Counted from the stretch's first letter, positions 33,392-41,884 are shown. The stretch: DNA of 64,000 bases from an uncultured Phascolarctobacterium sp. (GCA_949295115.1 CASFJU010000001.1:1-64000), one strand, 5' to 3'. Numbers and translations are program-made. Notes: generated by a model not told the origin, from the sequence alone.

Positions 33392-33559
33392 AAAAACAAG
33401 AATAACCTGCTGACAGGAAACATTCAAAAATTGCAATATTCCATAAAAATAACAGTCAAAACACGCCCTGAACGAAGTGAATAAGTGTTTTGACTGTTAT
33501 TATGCTAAATTTATTGTATTAAATTTTGAGTTGACTGTCAGCAGGTTATTCTTGTTTTT
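33392..33559. repeat. 168-bp nested palindromic element
   Basis: The outer arms are a perfect 25-bp inverted repeat (33392-33416 and 33535-33559). Inside is a second perfect 17-bp inverted repeat (33448-33464 and 33485-33501) around a 20-base loop. The arms in between are partly complementary as well. No coding frame fits. It lies between two convergent genes and resembles a MITE or a large RNA hairpin. Confidence 0.85.
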
Positions 33560-33587
33560 ATTTGTTTTTTATGTCGTTGTTAACCCT

Positions 33588-33887
33588 TCATTCCTTCGGC
33601 AAAGTATAGTTTTCAACGGCAGCTATAAAGTCGTTGTCGTCTGCGTTGGCAGCGCGGAGGGATTGCAGGGCGGCGAAGTTTTGCAGTTCCTTGCCCCATA
33701 AAAAGGCGTCGCGGTTGTCATAGCAGGCGGCGACAATTGGGGCGTTGGCGTCCAACGGCGTTTTGCCGTCAATGTCGGTAAAAATAATGTAGCAGTTATC
33801 AAAATCCAGCCCGTAAACGCTGATGTGTTCTTCTTCGGTCGGTGCGCTCCAGCAGCCGAGCGCTTCAAATTCTTTTTGCAGTGCCAT
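33588..33887 (-). CDS. Small acidic hypothetical protein
   Basis: The 99-residue product is acidic and looks soluble, with a central sheet-like part (ISVYGLDFDNCYIIFTDIDG) followed by helices. I recognise no family. Codon use resembles the chromosome, and a GAGGT ribosome site precedes the start on the minus strand. It stands alone, convergent with the AAA ATPase gene and next to the palindromic element. Confidence 0.6.
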   Translation of the reverse strand: MALQKEFEALGCWSAPTEEEHISVYGLDFDNCYIIFTDIDGKTPLDANAPIVAACYDNRDAFLWGKELQNFAALQSLRAANADDNDFIAAVENYTLPKE

Positions 33888-34029
33888 AATGTAACCTCAC
33901 TTAAACTTTATTTAATAATAGCATATAAAATTTTACGCGGTTTGTCCATAAAACTTGCAACAAAATCTGCAAAAAAGCGCCGCGATAGTGTATAATAGAT
34001 TGGAAAGGCCGCAAAGGAGTTGACGGAGA

Positions 34030-34227
34030 ATGAAAAAATACCAGCCCGGCGAAAATATGCAGGTGCTTTTTGTTTGCCCTAAATGCGGCAGGCAGCTGGC
34101 GTGGGCTTTGCCTGCGGCGGAGATGCAGTGCCCTAAATGCGGTACGTGGGTAAATAACAAAAACCGCAAAGGCCGCGGGCGGGATGTTTTTCTGCCTCCG
34201 GACAGCGACCAGACGGTACTATTTTAA
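34030..34227 (+). CDS. Small zinc-ribbon protein
   Basis: The 65-residue protein contains two CPKCG knuckles (about residues 16-20 and 34-38), enough for one structural zinc site, and a basic tail. AAAGGAG precedes the ATG at 34030 and a TATAAT at 33991 could be the -10. Function unknown; it lies 74 bases upstream of fsa. Confidence 0.7.
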   Translation: MKKYQPGENMQVLFVCPKCGRQLAWALPAAEMQCPKCGTWVNNKNRKGRGRDVFLPPDSDQTVLF

Positions 34228-34301
34228 GTGAGCGCCAATTAGTGACAGCTTGCGTTACTAAATTTATTAACAAAAACCAAAATATGAAAGAGGTATGAGT
34301 T

Positions 34302-34946
34302 GTGAAGATTTTTATGGATACCGCTAACGTAGCGGAAATTGCAGAAATGGCGGCGCTGGGCGTTGTGTACGGCGTTACCACTAACCCGAGCCTGATAGCC
34401 AAAACCGGCAGGATGCAGGCGGAGGTTATCCCTGAAATTTGCGGTCTGGTTGACGGCCCTGTCAGTGCCGAAGTTATCAGCACCGATTGCGAGGGCATGG
34501 TTGCCGAAGCGCGCAAGCTGATGAAAATTTCCGACAAGGTTGTCGTTAAAATTCCGTGCATTGCCGAAGGCCTGAAAGCCGTTAAAATTTTGAGTAAAGA
34601 GGGCATTAAAACCAATGTAACGCTGGTGTTCAGCCTGCCGCAGGCGCTTATGGCTGCGCGTGCCGGTGCAACTTACGTCAGCCCGTTCATCGGCCGTCTG
34701 GACGATATCGGCGAGAACGGCGCAGAGCTGGTTGAAAAAATGGTTAAGGTTTTCCGCCAGTACAATCTGGATACGCAGATTATTGCAGCCAGTATCCGCA
34801 ACATGGAACATGTGGAAAAGGTAATGCTCGCCGGTGCGGATATTGCGACTATCCCGACCAAAGTTTTAAAAGAAATGCTGCTGCATCCTTTGACAGACAA
34901 AGGCCTTGCACAGTTCCTTGAAGACTACAAAAACAGCTTAAAATAA
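34302..34946 (+). CDS. fsa: Transaldolase-like fructose-6-phosphate aldolase
   Basis: The 214-residue protein starts [13 protein letters not shown] and has [13 protein letters not shown], the Schiff-base lysine region (VKIPCIAEG) and [13 protein letters not shown], the hallmarks of the short transaldolase/FSA (TalC, MipB) family. The family acts either as transaldolase in the pentose phosphate pathway or as fructose-6-phosphate aldolase; sequence alone does not decide. It starts at GTG after GAGGT. Confidence 0.92.
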   Translation: MKIFMDTANVAEIAEMAALGVVYGVTTNPSLIAKTGRMQAEVIPEICGLVDGPVSAEVISTDCEGMVAEARKLMKISDKVVVKIPCIAEGLKAVKILSKEGIKTNVTLVFSLPQALMAARAGATYVSPFIGRLDDIGENGAELVEKMVKVFRQYNLDTQIIAASIRNMEHVEKVMLAGADIATIPTKVLKEMLLHPLTDKGLAQFLEDYKNSLK

Positions 34947-35032
34947 CATCACGCGGTGGCGTAATGCTGCCGCTAAATTTTTATCTGCGTAAGCAGGATT
35001 TTTGCCAAACGCAGAGAATATATAGCTTTGGA

Positions 35033-35210
35033 AAAAATCAACAGGTGATGCGGTTAACCACGCGAGCTTAATAGGGAAGCCGGTGCGAATCCGGCGCAGT
35101 CCCGCTACTGTAATGGCGAGCCGTCTGCAAGATGTCACTGAAGCAATGCTTTGGGAAGGCGCAGCGCGGCGATGAACCTGAGCCAGGAGACCTGCCTGTT
35201 ACGAGTGCTA
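35033..35210 (+). ncRNA. Cobalamin riboswitch
   Basis: The leader of cobU contains the conserved cobalamin aptamer landmarks in order: AACAGGTG near 35040, TAGGGAA near 35073, the GCCGGTGCGAATCCGGCGC core at 35082, CAGTCCCGCTACTGTAA (a B12-box-like block at 35097) and the closing GGAGACCTGCC near 35186. It is followed by an intrinsic terminator before cobU, so bound adenosylcobalamin should stop transcription of the cobamide operon. Confidence 0.95.
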
Positions 35211-35255
35211 TTGCCTACGGGGGATAGGTGGGTGCTTGCATATTGGTAAAAGTGT

Positions 35256-35284
35256 AATCCTCTTTGTTTAAAGGGGATTTTTTG
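35256..35284 (+). terminator. Terminator of the cobalamin riboswitch
   Basis: A 10-bp stem (35256-35265 with 35270-35279, one G-T pair) with a 4-base loop and a T-run sits between the aptamer and the cobU ribosome site: the likely expression platform. Confidence 0.85.
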
Positions 35285-35305
35285 TTTATAGAAAGGAGTT
35301 TTGAG

Positions 35306-35884
35306 ATGCCGGGTAAACTTGTTTTGGTTACGGGCGGGGCACGCAGCGGCAAAAGCGAATTTGCCGAAAAATATGTGCTGCATTACGGCGCTAAATGCGC
35401 TTATATTGCTACCGCCGAGATTTTGGACGACGAAATGGCTGAACGTGTACGCTTGCATCAGGCGCGCCGCCCCCAGACGCGCTGGATAAATTTTGAAGCC
35501 CCCTACAACGCGCATGAGGTGATGAACGAGGCAGTGCAGCGGGCAGATGCAGTTTTGTTTGACTGCCTGACGCTGTACATGAGCAATTTGCTGTACGGCA
35601 AGAACGCGCCGCAGGGCACGACGGAAGAAAAGGCGCAGGTTGTAAAGGCAGATATTGCCAAACTTTTGGACGCAGCACGCGCAGGTGACGTGCCGGTGGT
35701 GTTTGTTACAAACGAAGTTGGTGCGGGCATTGTGCCGGAGAACGCTATGGCGCGCGAATACCGCGATATTGCTGGTTGGGTGAACCAGCAGGTGGCGGAA
35801 GCTGCGGACAGCGTGTTTTACTGCGTTGCCGGACAGGCAGTCGATGTAAAGAAGCTTGCTTTTAAGTTTGAGGAGGAAAATTGA
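35306..35884 (+). CDS. cobU: Adenosylcobinamide kinase / guanylyltransferase CobU
   Basis: CobU phosphorylates adenosylcobinamide and forms adenosylcobinamide-GDP. The 192-residue protein has the P-loop GGARSGKS (10-17), the RxxRP-like RLHQARRP segment and the DCLTLYMSNLL and VTNEVGAGIVP motifs. AAAGGAG lies seven bases before the ATG at 35306. It is the first gene after the riboswitch and overlaps cobT by one base. Confidence 0.96.
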   Translation: MPGKLVLVTGGARSGKSEFAEKYVLHYGAKCAYIATAEILDDEMAERVRLHQARRPQTRWINFEAPYNAHEVMNEAVQRADAVLFDCLTLYMSNLLYGKNAPQGTTEEKAQVVKADIAKLLDAARAGDVPVVFVTNEVGAGIVPENAMAREYRDIAGWVNQQVAEAADSVFYCVAGQAVDVKKLAFKFEEEN

Positions 35885-36912
35885 TGCAGGAGATTACAGT
35901 TCCGCCGCTGAACACGGAGGCGGCAGAGATTGTACATAAAAACTGGCTGGCGCTGGACGAAGTGCCGGGACAGCTTGGCAAGGTTGAAAGAATGGTTGAG
36001 CGTTACGCGGCAATTTGCGGCGCGCCGGATTTTGACGGCAAACTGAAACCCGCCATGCTTTTGATGTGCGGTGACCACGGCATTGCCAAATATGGCGTCA
36101 GCGCTTACCCGCAGGAAGTAACCATGCAGATGATTAACGGCTATATGCGCGGTACAGCGGGTGCTAACGTAATGGCGCGCCACGCCGGTGCGGATGTTTT
36201 TGTTGTTGATATAGGCACGACTTTTGATTTAAGCCACCTGCCCAAGGTGCGCAACGAAAAGGTTGCCTGGGGCACGGAAGATTTTACCCAAGGGCCTGCC
36301 ATGACACGCGAGCAGGCGGAAGAAGCCTTGCAGCGTGGCATGAAGGTTGCCGATGAGTGCATTGATAATGGCTACAACATGCTGGTAACGGCGGAAATGG
36401 GCATTGGCAACACCACAAGCACCGCAGCTATTGTATCGGCGTTTACCGGCCTGCCGCCGGAGCTTACTGTTGGACGCGGCACGGGCATTAACGATGAGCG
36501 CATGAAGGTAAAACGCCAGGTTGTAGCTGACGGTTTGGCGTTTAACAAACCTAAATTGGGTGACGCTATGGATATTTTGTGCAAGGTGGGCGGTTATGAC
36601 CACGCAGGCCTTGCCGGTATGATTATCGCCGGTGCGCGCCGCCGTGTGCCGACAATGGTTGACGGCGTAAACGCAACGGCAGCGGCACTTTTGGCTTACG
36701 GCATTGAACCTGCCTGCGCCGATTATATGTTCTGCTCGCATTTATCGGCGGAAATTTCGCACGCCAAAATGCTGGAAATTTTGAATTTGAAACCGATTGT
36801 CGATGCGGGCATGCGCCTTGGCGAAGGCACGGGCGCTTCCCTTGCGATTGTAATTTTGCAGCAGGCGCTTGATTTATACAAAAAAATGACGGCGGGTGGC
36901 ACAAATGCGTGA
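35884..36912 (+). CDS. cobT: CobT-type nicotinate-nucleotide phosphoribosyltransferase
   Basis: CobT activates the lower ligand base of cobamides as its alpha-ribotide, using nicotinate mononucleotide. The 342-residue protein has MCGDHGIAKYGVSAYP, EMGIGNTTS, VGRGTG and the C-terminal catalytic loop RLGEGTGASLA with the general-base glutamate. All motifs are present, so it looks active. GAGGAGG precedes the ATG. A second, reduced CobT-like gene lies two genes downstream, which opens the possibility of a heterodimeric ArsAB-type enzyme. Confidence 0.94.
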   Translation: MQEITVPPLNTEAAEIVHKNWLALDEVPGQLGKVERMVERYAAICGAPDFDGKLKPAMLLMCGDHGIAKYGVSAYPQEVTMQMINGYMRGTAGANVMARHAGADVFVVDIGTTFDLSHLPKVRNEKVAWGTEDFTQGPAMTREQAEEALQRGMKVADECIDNGYNMLVTAEMGIGNTTSTAAIVSAFTGLPPELTVGRGTGINDERMKVKRQVVADGLAFNKPKLGDAMDILCKVGGYDHAGLAGMIIAGARRRVPTMVDGVNATAAALLAYGIEPACADYMFCSHLSAEISHAKMLEILNLKPIVDAGMRLGEGTGASLAIVILQQALDLYKKMTAGGTNA

Positions 36913-37690
36913 TTTTATTACCTGCCTGGAATTTTTAACGCGCATCCGTTTCAGCCACCGCACGGACTGGCGTGACGAGGATTTTTCGCGCAGCGTACCG
37001 TATTTTCCGCTGGTCGGGCTGGTTATCGGCGCGTTTCTGGGCGCAGTCAATTACGGTTTGGTATGGCTTGCAGTGCCCGATTTTATGCGGGCGGCGCTTT
37101 TAATCCTTGCGGAAATCATCATTACCGGCGGGCTGATGTACGACGGTTTTATGGATACCGCCGACGGTGTTTTTTCGGCGCGCAACCGTGAGCGCATGCT
37201 GGAAATTATGAAGGATAGCCACGTTGGTTCTAACGCTGTGCTGGCAGTTGTTACCTTAATTTTATTAAAGGTGGCGGCGTATGTTTCCATCATGCCGCAG
37301 GAGCTGACGGCAGCACTTATTGCCATGAGCGTGGCGACGCGCACTTTTATGGTAATTTTTATCGTCAACTTCCCATACGCGCGTAAAACCGGCATCGGGC
37401 ACATGTTTAAAATGTACGCCAAACCTGTTTACACTGTCATCGCGCTGGCGCTGGGCATTGGCATAACGGCGCTGTGCGGTTTGCAGTACCTTGCGGTGAT
37501 GGCGGTAACCTTTGTGCTGGTGTTTGGCTTTGGCAAATTTTTGCAGGGGCAGCTTGGCGGGCTGACGGGCGACACTTACGGCGCTTTAACAGAGTGCGGC
37601 AATGTGCTGTACTTAATTATGGTAATAATTGGCGGACGCTTTTTAGTGCTTGGCTTTTATACTTACCACAGCATATTTAGTTTGTTTTAA
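36905..37690 (+). CDS. cobS: Adenosylcobinamide-GDP ribazoletransferase CobS
   Basis: CobS joins the activated lower ligand to adenosylcobinamide-GDP at the membrane. The 261-residue integral membrane protein starts MRDFITCLEFLTRIRF and contains YDGFMDTADGVFS, the acidic CobS motif near residue 80, followed by MKDSHVGSNAV, and GDTYGALTE near the end. It begins eight bases inside cobT. GGGTGG serves as ribosome site for the ATG at 36905. Confidence 0.95.
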   Translation: MRDFITCLEFLTRIRFSHRTDWRDEDFSRSVPYFPLVGLVIGAFLGAVNYGLVWLAVPDFMRAALLILAEIIITGGLMYDGFMDTADGVFSARNRERMLEIMKDSHVGSNAVLAVVTLILLKVAAYVSIMPQELTAALIAMSVATRTFMVIFIVNFPYARKTGIGHMFKMYAKPVYTVIALALGIGITALCGLQYLAVMAVTFVLVFGFGKFLQGQLGGLTGDTYGALTECGNVLYLIMVIIGGRFLVLGFYTYHSIFSLF

Positions 37691-37702
37691 GGATGGTGCA
37701 GA

Positions 37703-38554
37703 ATGGAGATAGATGTTTTGGCGGCCAATGTGCTGCCTGCCGATAGAAACTTAATTGCCAAAGCGCAGGAGCGTTTTGATAATTTAATCAAACCGGTCGG
37801 TTCGCTGGCGAAGCTGGAAGAAATGGCGACGCGCTATGCGGCAATTTACGGCAGTGCCGATAAAAACGACGTAAACTACCCGCAAAAAACGCTGCTGGTG
37901 TGGACTGCTAACCCGGCGCAGGCGGCAGCTTATATGCAAGGCGGCAAACAGGCAAGCGTGCTGGCGGCTAACGCCGGGATAAACGCGCAGACCTTTCTGG
38001 TAACGGCGGAAAGCATTGAAGAAGCTTTGCTGGAGGGCGCGCTTTTGGTTAAGGAAGCGGCAAGCATGCAAAACGGTCAGCTGGTTCTGGCTTTCGGTTG
38101 TGCGGACGCCGTGCCGGAATATAAGCTGAATAATGACGCTGACGGCTACGAATTTTTGCAGCAGCTTGGCAGTATGGCTATCGCCGCTATGGCAGGCGGT
38201 ATTTTGCAGGCAGCGGCGCTTAAAGTGCCGGTAATGCTGGACGGTGCTGCTACCGTGCTTGCGGCAATGGCTGCGGTTAAGTATAATGCGGTGGCGAAGG
38301 ATTATCTGTTTGCTGGGCATGTATCGGCAGAGCAGGGCATGGAAGATTTGTTAAAAAATATCGGGCTTACAGCACCGCTGAGGCTGGATATAAAAATCTG
38401 CCGCGGCGAGGGCGCTGTGCTGGCGTTGAGCCTGCTTGACGCAGGGATTAAAGCCTACAAGGAAATGGAAACCTTTGCCGAAGCAGGCGTACATGTTGAA
38501 GTAAAAGAATTTTCGCATGCTGAGGAATTGAAGGGTAAACAGGGGGCGAAGTAA
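37703..38554 (+). CDS. Second CobT-like protein (ArsB-like?)
   Basis: The 283-residue protein aligns by eye with CobT along its length (FDNLIKPVGSLAKLEEMATRYA, DGAATVLAAMAA, FAGHVSAEQGM, ICRGEGAVLAL), so it keeps the catalytic-loop glutamate. It lacks the GDHG and EMGIGNTTS segments and is about 60 residues short. In Sporomusa ovata, a Negativicute, two CobT homologues (ArsA and ArsB) work together to activate phenol and benzimidazoles. The arrangement here suggests a similar pair, but cobS separates the two genes. It could also be a non-catalytic regulator. It is one base upstream-overlapping with cobC. Confidence 0.75.
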   Translation: MEIDVLAANVLPADRNLIAKAQERFDNLIKPVGSLAKLEEMATRYAAIYGSADKNDVNYPQKTLLVWTANPAQAAAYMQGGKQASVLAANAGINAQTFLVTAESIEEALLEGALLVKEAASMQNGQLVLAFGCADAVPEYKLNNDADGYEFLQQLGSMAIAAMAGGILQAAALKVPVMLDGAATVLAAMAAVKYNAVAKDYLFAGHVSAEQGMEDLLKNIGLTAPLRLDIKICRGEGAVLALSLLDAGIKAYKEMETFAEAGVHVEVKEFSHAEELKGKQGAK

Positions 38555-39162
38555 TGGGCAGGCTGTATTTAATCCGCCACGGCGAAACGGATTCCAACAA
38601 AAGCTACCGCTTTCAGGGGCAGACGGATATTGAACTGAATGCCAAAGGCAAGGCGCAGGCGCAGCTTCTGGCAGAGCATTTTAAGGACATCAAGCTTGAT
38701 AAAATTTATTGCAGCAGCCTTTTGCGCGCACGCCAGACGGCTGAACCGGTAGCGCAGACGCACGGGCTTGCGGTTGAAACGGTTGACGATATCAAGGAAA
38801 TTGCCTTCGGTGAATGGGAGGGCATGACCTTTGACGAAATCAACGCCAAATGGCCGGGCGAAATTGATGCTTTCTTTAAAAATCCGGCGCTGTGCCATGT
38901 GCCCGGCGGCGAAAATTTTACCGCCGTTGCCGCGCGCGTGGAGCCGTTTTTTAAACGCTGCCTGGCGGAGATGGATGACAAAGATATTGCCATTGTGTCG
39001 CATGGCGGCATTATCCGCGTTTTGCTGTGCCTGTTTTTAGGCGTTGATTTGAATAATATCTGGAATTTCAGCGTAGGTAATTGCAGCACGTCGACGCTTG
39101 CAAAATGGCGTGGGTTCACGACAGTGCTGGAAAACACCAACGCAACCTATTATTTACGTTAA
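38554..39162 (+). CDS. cobC: Histidine phosphatase, probable alpha-ribazole phosphatase CobC
   Basis: The 202-residue protein has the LIRHGETDSN signature, the YCSSLLRARQTA block and the second catalytic histidine in IVSHGGIIR. Phosphoglycerate-mutase-like histidine phosphatases have many substrates; the position as last gene of the riboswitch-controlled lower-loop operon points to removal of the 5'-phosphate from alpha-ribazole or adenosylcobalamin phosphate. Confidence 0.88.
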   Translation: MGRLYLIRHGETDSNKSYRFQGQTDIELNAKGKAQAQLLAEHFKDIKLDKIYCSSLLRARQTAEPVAQTHGLAVETVDDIKEIAFGEWEGMTFDEINAKWPGEIDAFFKNPALCHVPGGENFTAVAARVEPFFKRCLAEMDDKDIAIVSHGGIIRVLLCLFLGVDLNNIWNFSVGNCSTSTLAKWRGFTTVLENTNATYYLR

Positions 39163-39199
39163 ATTTTGGCTGACAAATGTTAAAAACAGCCATGATATA

Positions 39200-39242
39200 T
39201 TGACATTTGTACTTTAAAAAGATATACTTAAATCAGTATATC
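39200..39242 (+). promoter_or_regulatory. Strong promoter with an inverted repeat over the -10
   Basis: TTGACA at 39200 and TATACT at 39223 are 17 bases apart. The -10 lies in one arm of a perfect inverted repeat, GATATACT (39221-39228) and AGTATATC (39235-39242), which could be a repressor site. The leader to the next gene is about 120 bases. Confidence 0.75.
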
Positions 39243-39357
39243 TCTGTTGGTTCATAAAGGGTTCATATCTTCTTTGATGCTTCTTGCATTTATATCGAAG
39301 CCGTGGCAAATCTATGAAGTCCTCATGGGGTATGATTAATGTAAGGAGCTGATAACA

Positions 39358-39648
39358 ATGAAAGAAGACAAAACTTTAGTATGCAAGGAATGCGGCAAGG
39401 AATTTGTTTTTTCCGCTTCCGAACAGGAATTTTATGAATCCAAAGGCTTCACCAACGAACCGGGCCGCTGCCCTGCCTGCCGTCAGGCACGCAAACAGCG
39501 TCTTGGCATTGTAAGCGACCGTCCGGCCCGCCAGATGTATCCGGCAGTTTGCGCTGAATGCGGTAAAGAAACCGAAGTTCCGTTCAAACCGTCCGAAGAC
39601 CGTCCGGTTTACTGCCGCGACTGCTTCAACGCGCATCACCGCGCTTAA
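39358..39648 (+). CDS. Small protein with two zinc-ribbon modules
   Basis: The 96-residue protein has four CxxC pairs: CKEC and CPAC form a first module (residues about 8-45, with EQEFYESKGF between them), CAEC and CRDC a second one (about 63-90). This matches a family of small probable zinc-binding proteins in Firmicutes and others with unknown role, perhaps nucleic-acid binding. It has its own strong promoter and terminator and a good AAGGAG site, so it is probably well expressed. Confidence 0.82.
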   Translation: MKEDKTLVCKECGKEFVFSASEQEFYESKGFTNEPGRCPACRQARKQRLGIVSDRPARQMYPAVCAECGKETEVPFKPSEDRPVYCRDCFNAHHRA

Positions 39649-39661
39649 TTTAATAACAACG

Positions 39662-39688
39662 CCTGCCGTTTTTGCGGCAGGTTTTTGT
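39662..39688 (+). terminator. Terminator after the zinc-ribbon gene
   Basis: A 7-bp GC-rich stem (39662-39668 with 39675-39681) is followed by TTTTTGTTTTTT. Confidence 0.85.
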
Positions 39689-39746
39689 TTTTTATGCAAA
39701 TTTTATAAATAATGTGACAGAAACTTTGGGAAAGTTACCCGCAGTA

Positions 39747-39755
39747 TGGTATAAT
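39747..39755 (+). promoter_or_regulatory. Extended -10 promoter for the DUF2156 gene
   Basis: TGGTATAAT with a weak -35; about 33 bases before the presumed start. Confidence 0.55.
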
Positions 39756-39787
39756 ATTTTAATAAGAACAAAATTGGGGGTCATTTT

Positions 39788-40672
39788 ATTTTAGAACTCA
39801 AAGAAATTGCTGTCACCGATAAGGCGTTGTTTGAAAGCTACATGTCGCGCCCGTATTATCACGGTTCGGAATGTGCTTTCGGCAATTTGTTTATGTGGCA
39901 GACCTGTTACGATATTTTCTGGACCGTTGCGCATGATTTTTTGGTTATCAAGGTTAAGCGCAACGACGTTGACTTTTTTTTGCAGCCTTTTGGCGGCAAG
40001 GATGAAGACCTGCCCAAACTGATGCAGGAAATTAAGGAATACAACGGCGGCAAGCCGTTTGAAATTCACGGTATTTACGAAGACGGTAAGGAACGCTTGT
40101 TAAAAGCCTTCCCCGATTTGGAAATTACCGACGACCGCGACAACTGGGATTATGTTTATTTGCAGCAGAACCTGGCAACTTTGGCGGGGCGTAAATACCA
40201 CGGCAAAAAGAACCACTGCAATGCTTTTGTAAAAGAGTACCCGGATTATGTTTATGAGGAAATGAGCAGAAGCAATATCGACGAGTGCATAGCCTTCGGC
40301 GATATGTGGTGCGAGCGCCGCATGGGCGACGACCCTTCGCTGGTGTGCGAAAAATGCGCTATCCACGAAGCATTGAACAATTTTGAAGCGCTGAAACTGC
40401 GCGGCGGCGTTATCCGCATAGGCGGCAAGGTGGAAGCCTTTAGCTTTGGCGAGAAAATTAACGATAATACCGCAGTGCTGCACGTGGAAAAGGCGAACCC
40501 GGAAATCCGCGGGCTGTATTCGGTTATCAACCGCGATTTTGCCAAAAACGCCTGGGGCGATGTAACCTATCTTAACCGCGAGGAAGATATGGGTATCGAA
40601 GGCCTGCGCATGGCGAAGGAATCGTACAAGCCGGAATTTATGGTTAAAAAATATTCTACTGTTTTTAAATAA
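39788..40672 (+). CDS. DUF2156 domain protein, probable ATT start
   Basis: The protein of about 294 residues has the DUF2156 (GNAT-fold) landmarks: SYMSRPYYHGSECAFGNLFMWQ near the start, GRKYHGKKNHCNAF in the middle and VINRDFAKNAWGDVTYLNREEDMGIEGLR at the end. Family members start with about a dozen residues before the SY segment (M-L-x-F/L-K-x-I). The frame reads ILELKEIAVTDK there, and the only codon that fits is ATT at 39788, seven bases after GGGGG. The nearest normal codon is TTG at 39827, which would lose these residues and has no proper ribosome site. Function is unknown, possibly lipid- or aminoacyl-linked acyl transfer. Confidence 0.8.
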   Translation: MLELKEIAVTDKALFESYMSRPYYHGSECAFGNLFMWQTCYDIFWTVAHDFLVIKVKRNDVDFFLQPFGGKDEDLPKLMQEIKEYNGGKPFEIHGIYEDGKERLLKAFPDLEITDDRDNWDYVYLQQNLATLAGRKYHGKKNHCNAFVKEYPDYVYEEMSRSNIDECIAFGDMWCERRMGDDPSLVCEKCAIHEALNNFEALKLRGGVIRIGGKVEAFSFGEKINDNTAVLHVEKANPEIRGLYSVINRDFAKNAWGDVTYLNREEDMGIEGLRMAKESYKPEFMVKKYSTVFK

Positions 40673-40681
40673 GAGGTCTGT

Positions 40682-41860
40682 ATGGATTTCAGAATGTTAA
40701 ACGCAAAACTGCTGCCGCAGGCGGCGGATTTGTGGGATTACTGCTTTGAAAAAAAGGGCGACCCGTTTTACGAATGGTATTTCAGCGAATATTGTTTGAA
40801 GCAGAACAGTATTATCGGCGGGTTTGACGGCGATAATCTGGCCTGCATGCTGCACCTTAACCCGTATGCCATAACGCTGCGCGGCAGCGAGGTGCGCCTG
40901 CCATACATTGTGGGCGTGGCAACGGCGCCGGAATACCGCGGGCAGCATTTGACAAGGCCGATGCTGGAAACTGCCTTTACGGTTTTGCGTGCGCAGGGAG
41001 CGGCGTTTGCACTGCTTATGCCTATCAACCCTGTAATTTACACGCCGTACGGTTTCAGCTACTGCTATTACCGCCATTTTTACAAGTTGCCGCTGACGGA
41101 ACTGAAAAGCCTGCCGCCGGTGCAGAATGTAAAACTTGTGCGTTACGCTGATATAACTGAAGGATTGGACGCAGTTGCCAAAATTTACACTGCCTGCGGG
41201 CAGAGCCTTAACGGCATGGCGGTGCGCAGCAAAGCCAAATGGCAGGAACTTTTAAACGGCTACAAAGCCGAAAAGGTTATGCTGGCAGCTGCTTTGCAGA
41301 ATGATGAGCCTGTTGGTTATATGCTGTACGCTATCAGCGGTGGTACATTTAAAGTGCCGGAAATGCTGACGCTGAACTGTGAAGCGCAGAACGCGCTTTT
41401 GCATTATGCCGCAGGACATTTAAGCGATGCACAGTCCTTTGAATGGCTGGCGGAAGCTGATAATCTGGCGCATCTTGATTTTGCTGGTGCCGATTACTGC
41501 GGCAGCATTAAGCCTTTTATGATGGCGCGCTGCATTAATATCCGCAAGGCGCTGGAGCTTTTGCCCGTGCCGCAGGGTTTGGAAGGCGAAGCCACGCTTT
41601 TAATTACCGATAAATTTTTGCCGCTGAACAACGGGCTTTTGAAAATTAAAGCATCGGGCGGCGTTTTGACACACGCCAGCACTGTTGATGACGAAGAAAT
41701 CGTTATGGACGCGGCGGCCCTTACGCAGTTATGTTTCGGCACGTTCAGCTTTGACGAGCTGGTGCGCGCCGGTAAAATAAAAGTTCTTAATCCGCGTAAA
41801 AGCGGTTTTATGCAGGCATTGTTTGCTAAATGCCGCAACTACATCAACGAGTATTATTGA
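40682..41860 (+). CDS. GNAT acetyltransferase, Eis-like
   Basis: The 392-residue protein has an N-terminal GNAT domain with VGVATAPEYRGQHLTRPML (the acetyl-CoA loop, about residues 78-96), a second GNAT-like domain and a C-terminal SCP2-like region (FGTFSFDELV). This is the three-part layout of Eis-like acetyltransferases, which acetylate amines of varied substrates. It starts nine bases after the DUF2156 gene with AAGAGGT upstream; both are probably cotranscribed with the FGAM synthase gene that follows after 24 bases. Confidence 0.85.
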   Translation: MDFRMLNAKLLPQAADLWDYCFEKKGDPFYEWYFSEYCLKQNSIIGGFDGDNLACMLHLNPYAITLRGSEVRLPYIVGVATAPEYRGQHLTRPMLETAFTVLRAQGAAFALLMPINPVIYTPYGFSYCYYRHFYKLPLTELKSLPPVQNVKLVRYADITEGLDAVAKIYTACGQSLNGMAVRSKAKWQELLNGYKAEKVMLAAALQNDEPVGYMLYAISGGTFKVPEMLTLNCEAQNALLHYAAGHLSDAQSFEWLAEADNLAHLDFAGADYCGSIKPFMMARCINIRKALELLPVPQGLEGEATLLITDKFLPLNNGLLKIKASGGVLTHASTVDDEEIVMDAAALTQLCFGTFSFDELVRAGKIKVLNPRKSGFMQALFAKCRNYINEYY

Positions 41861-41884
41861 AAATAAAGCAGGGAGGCTGATTTA

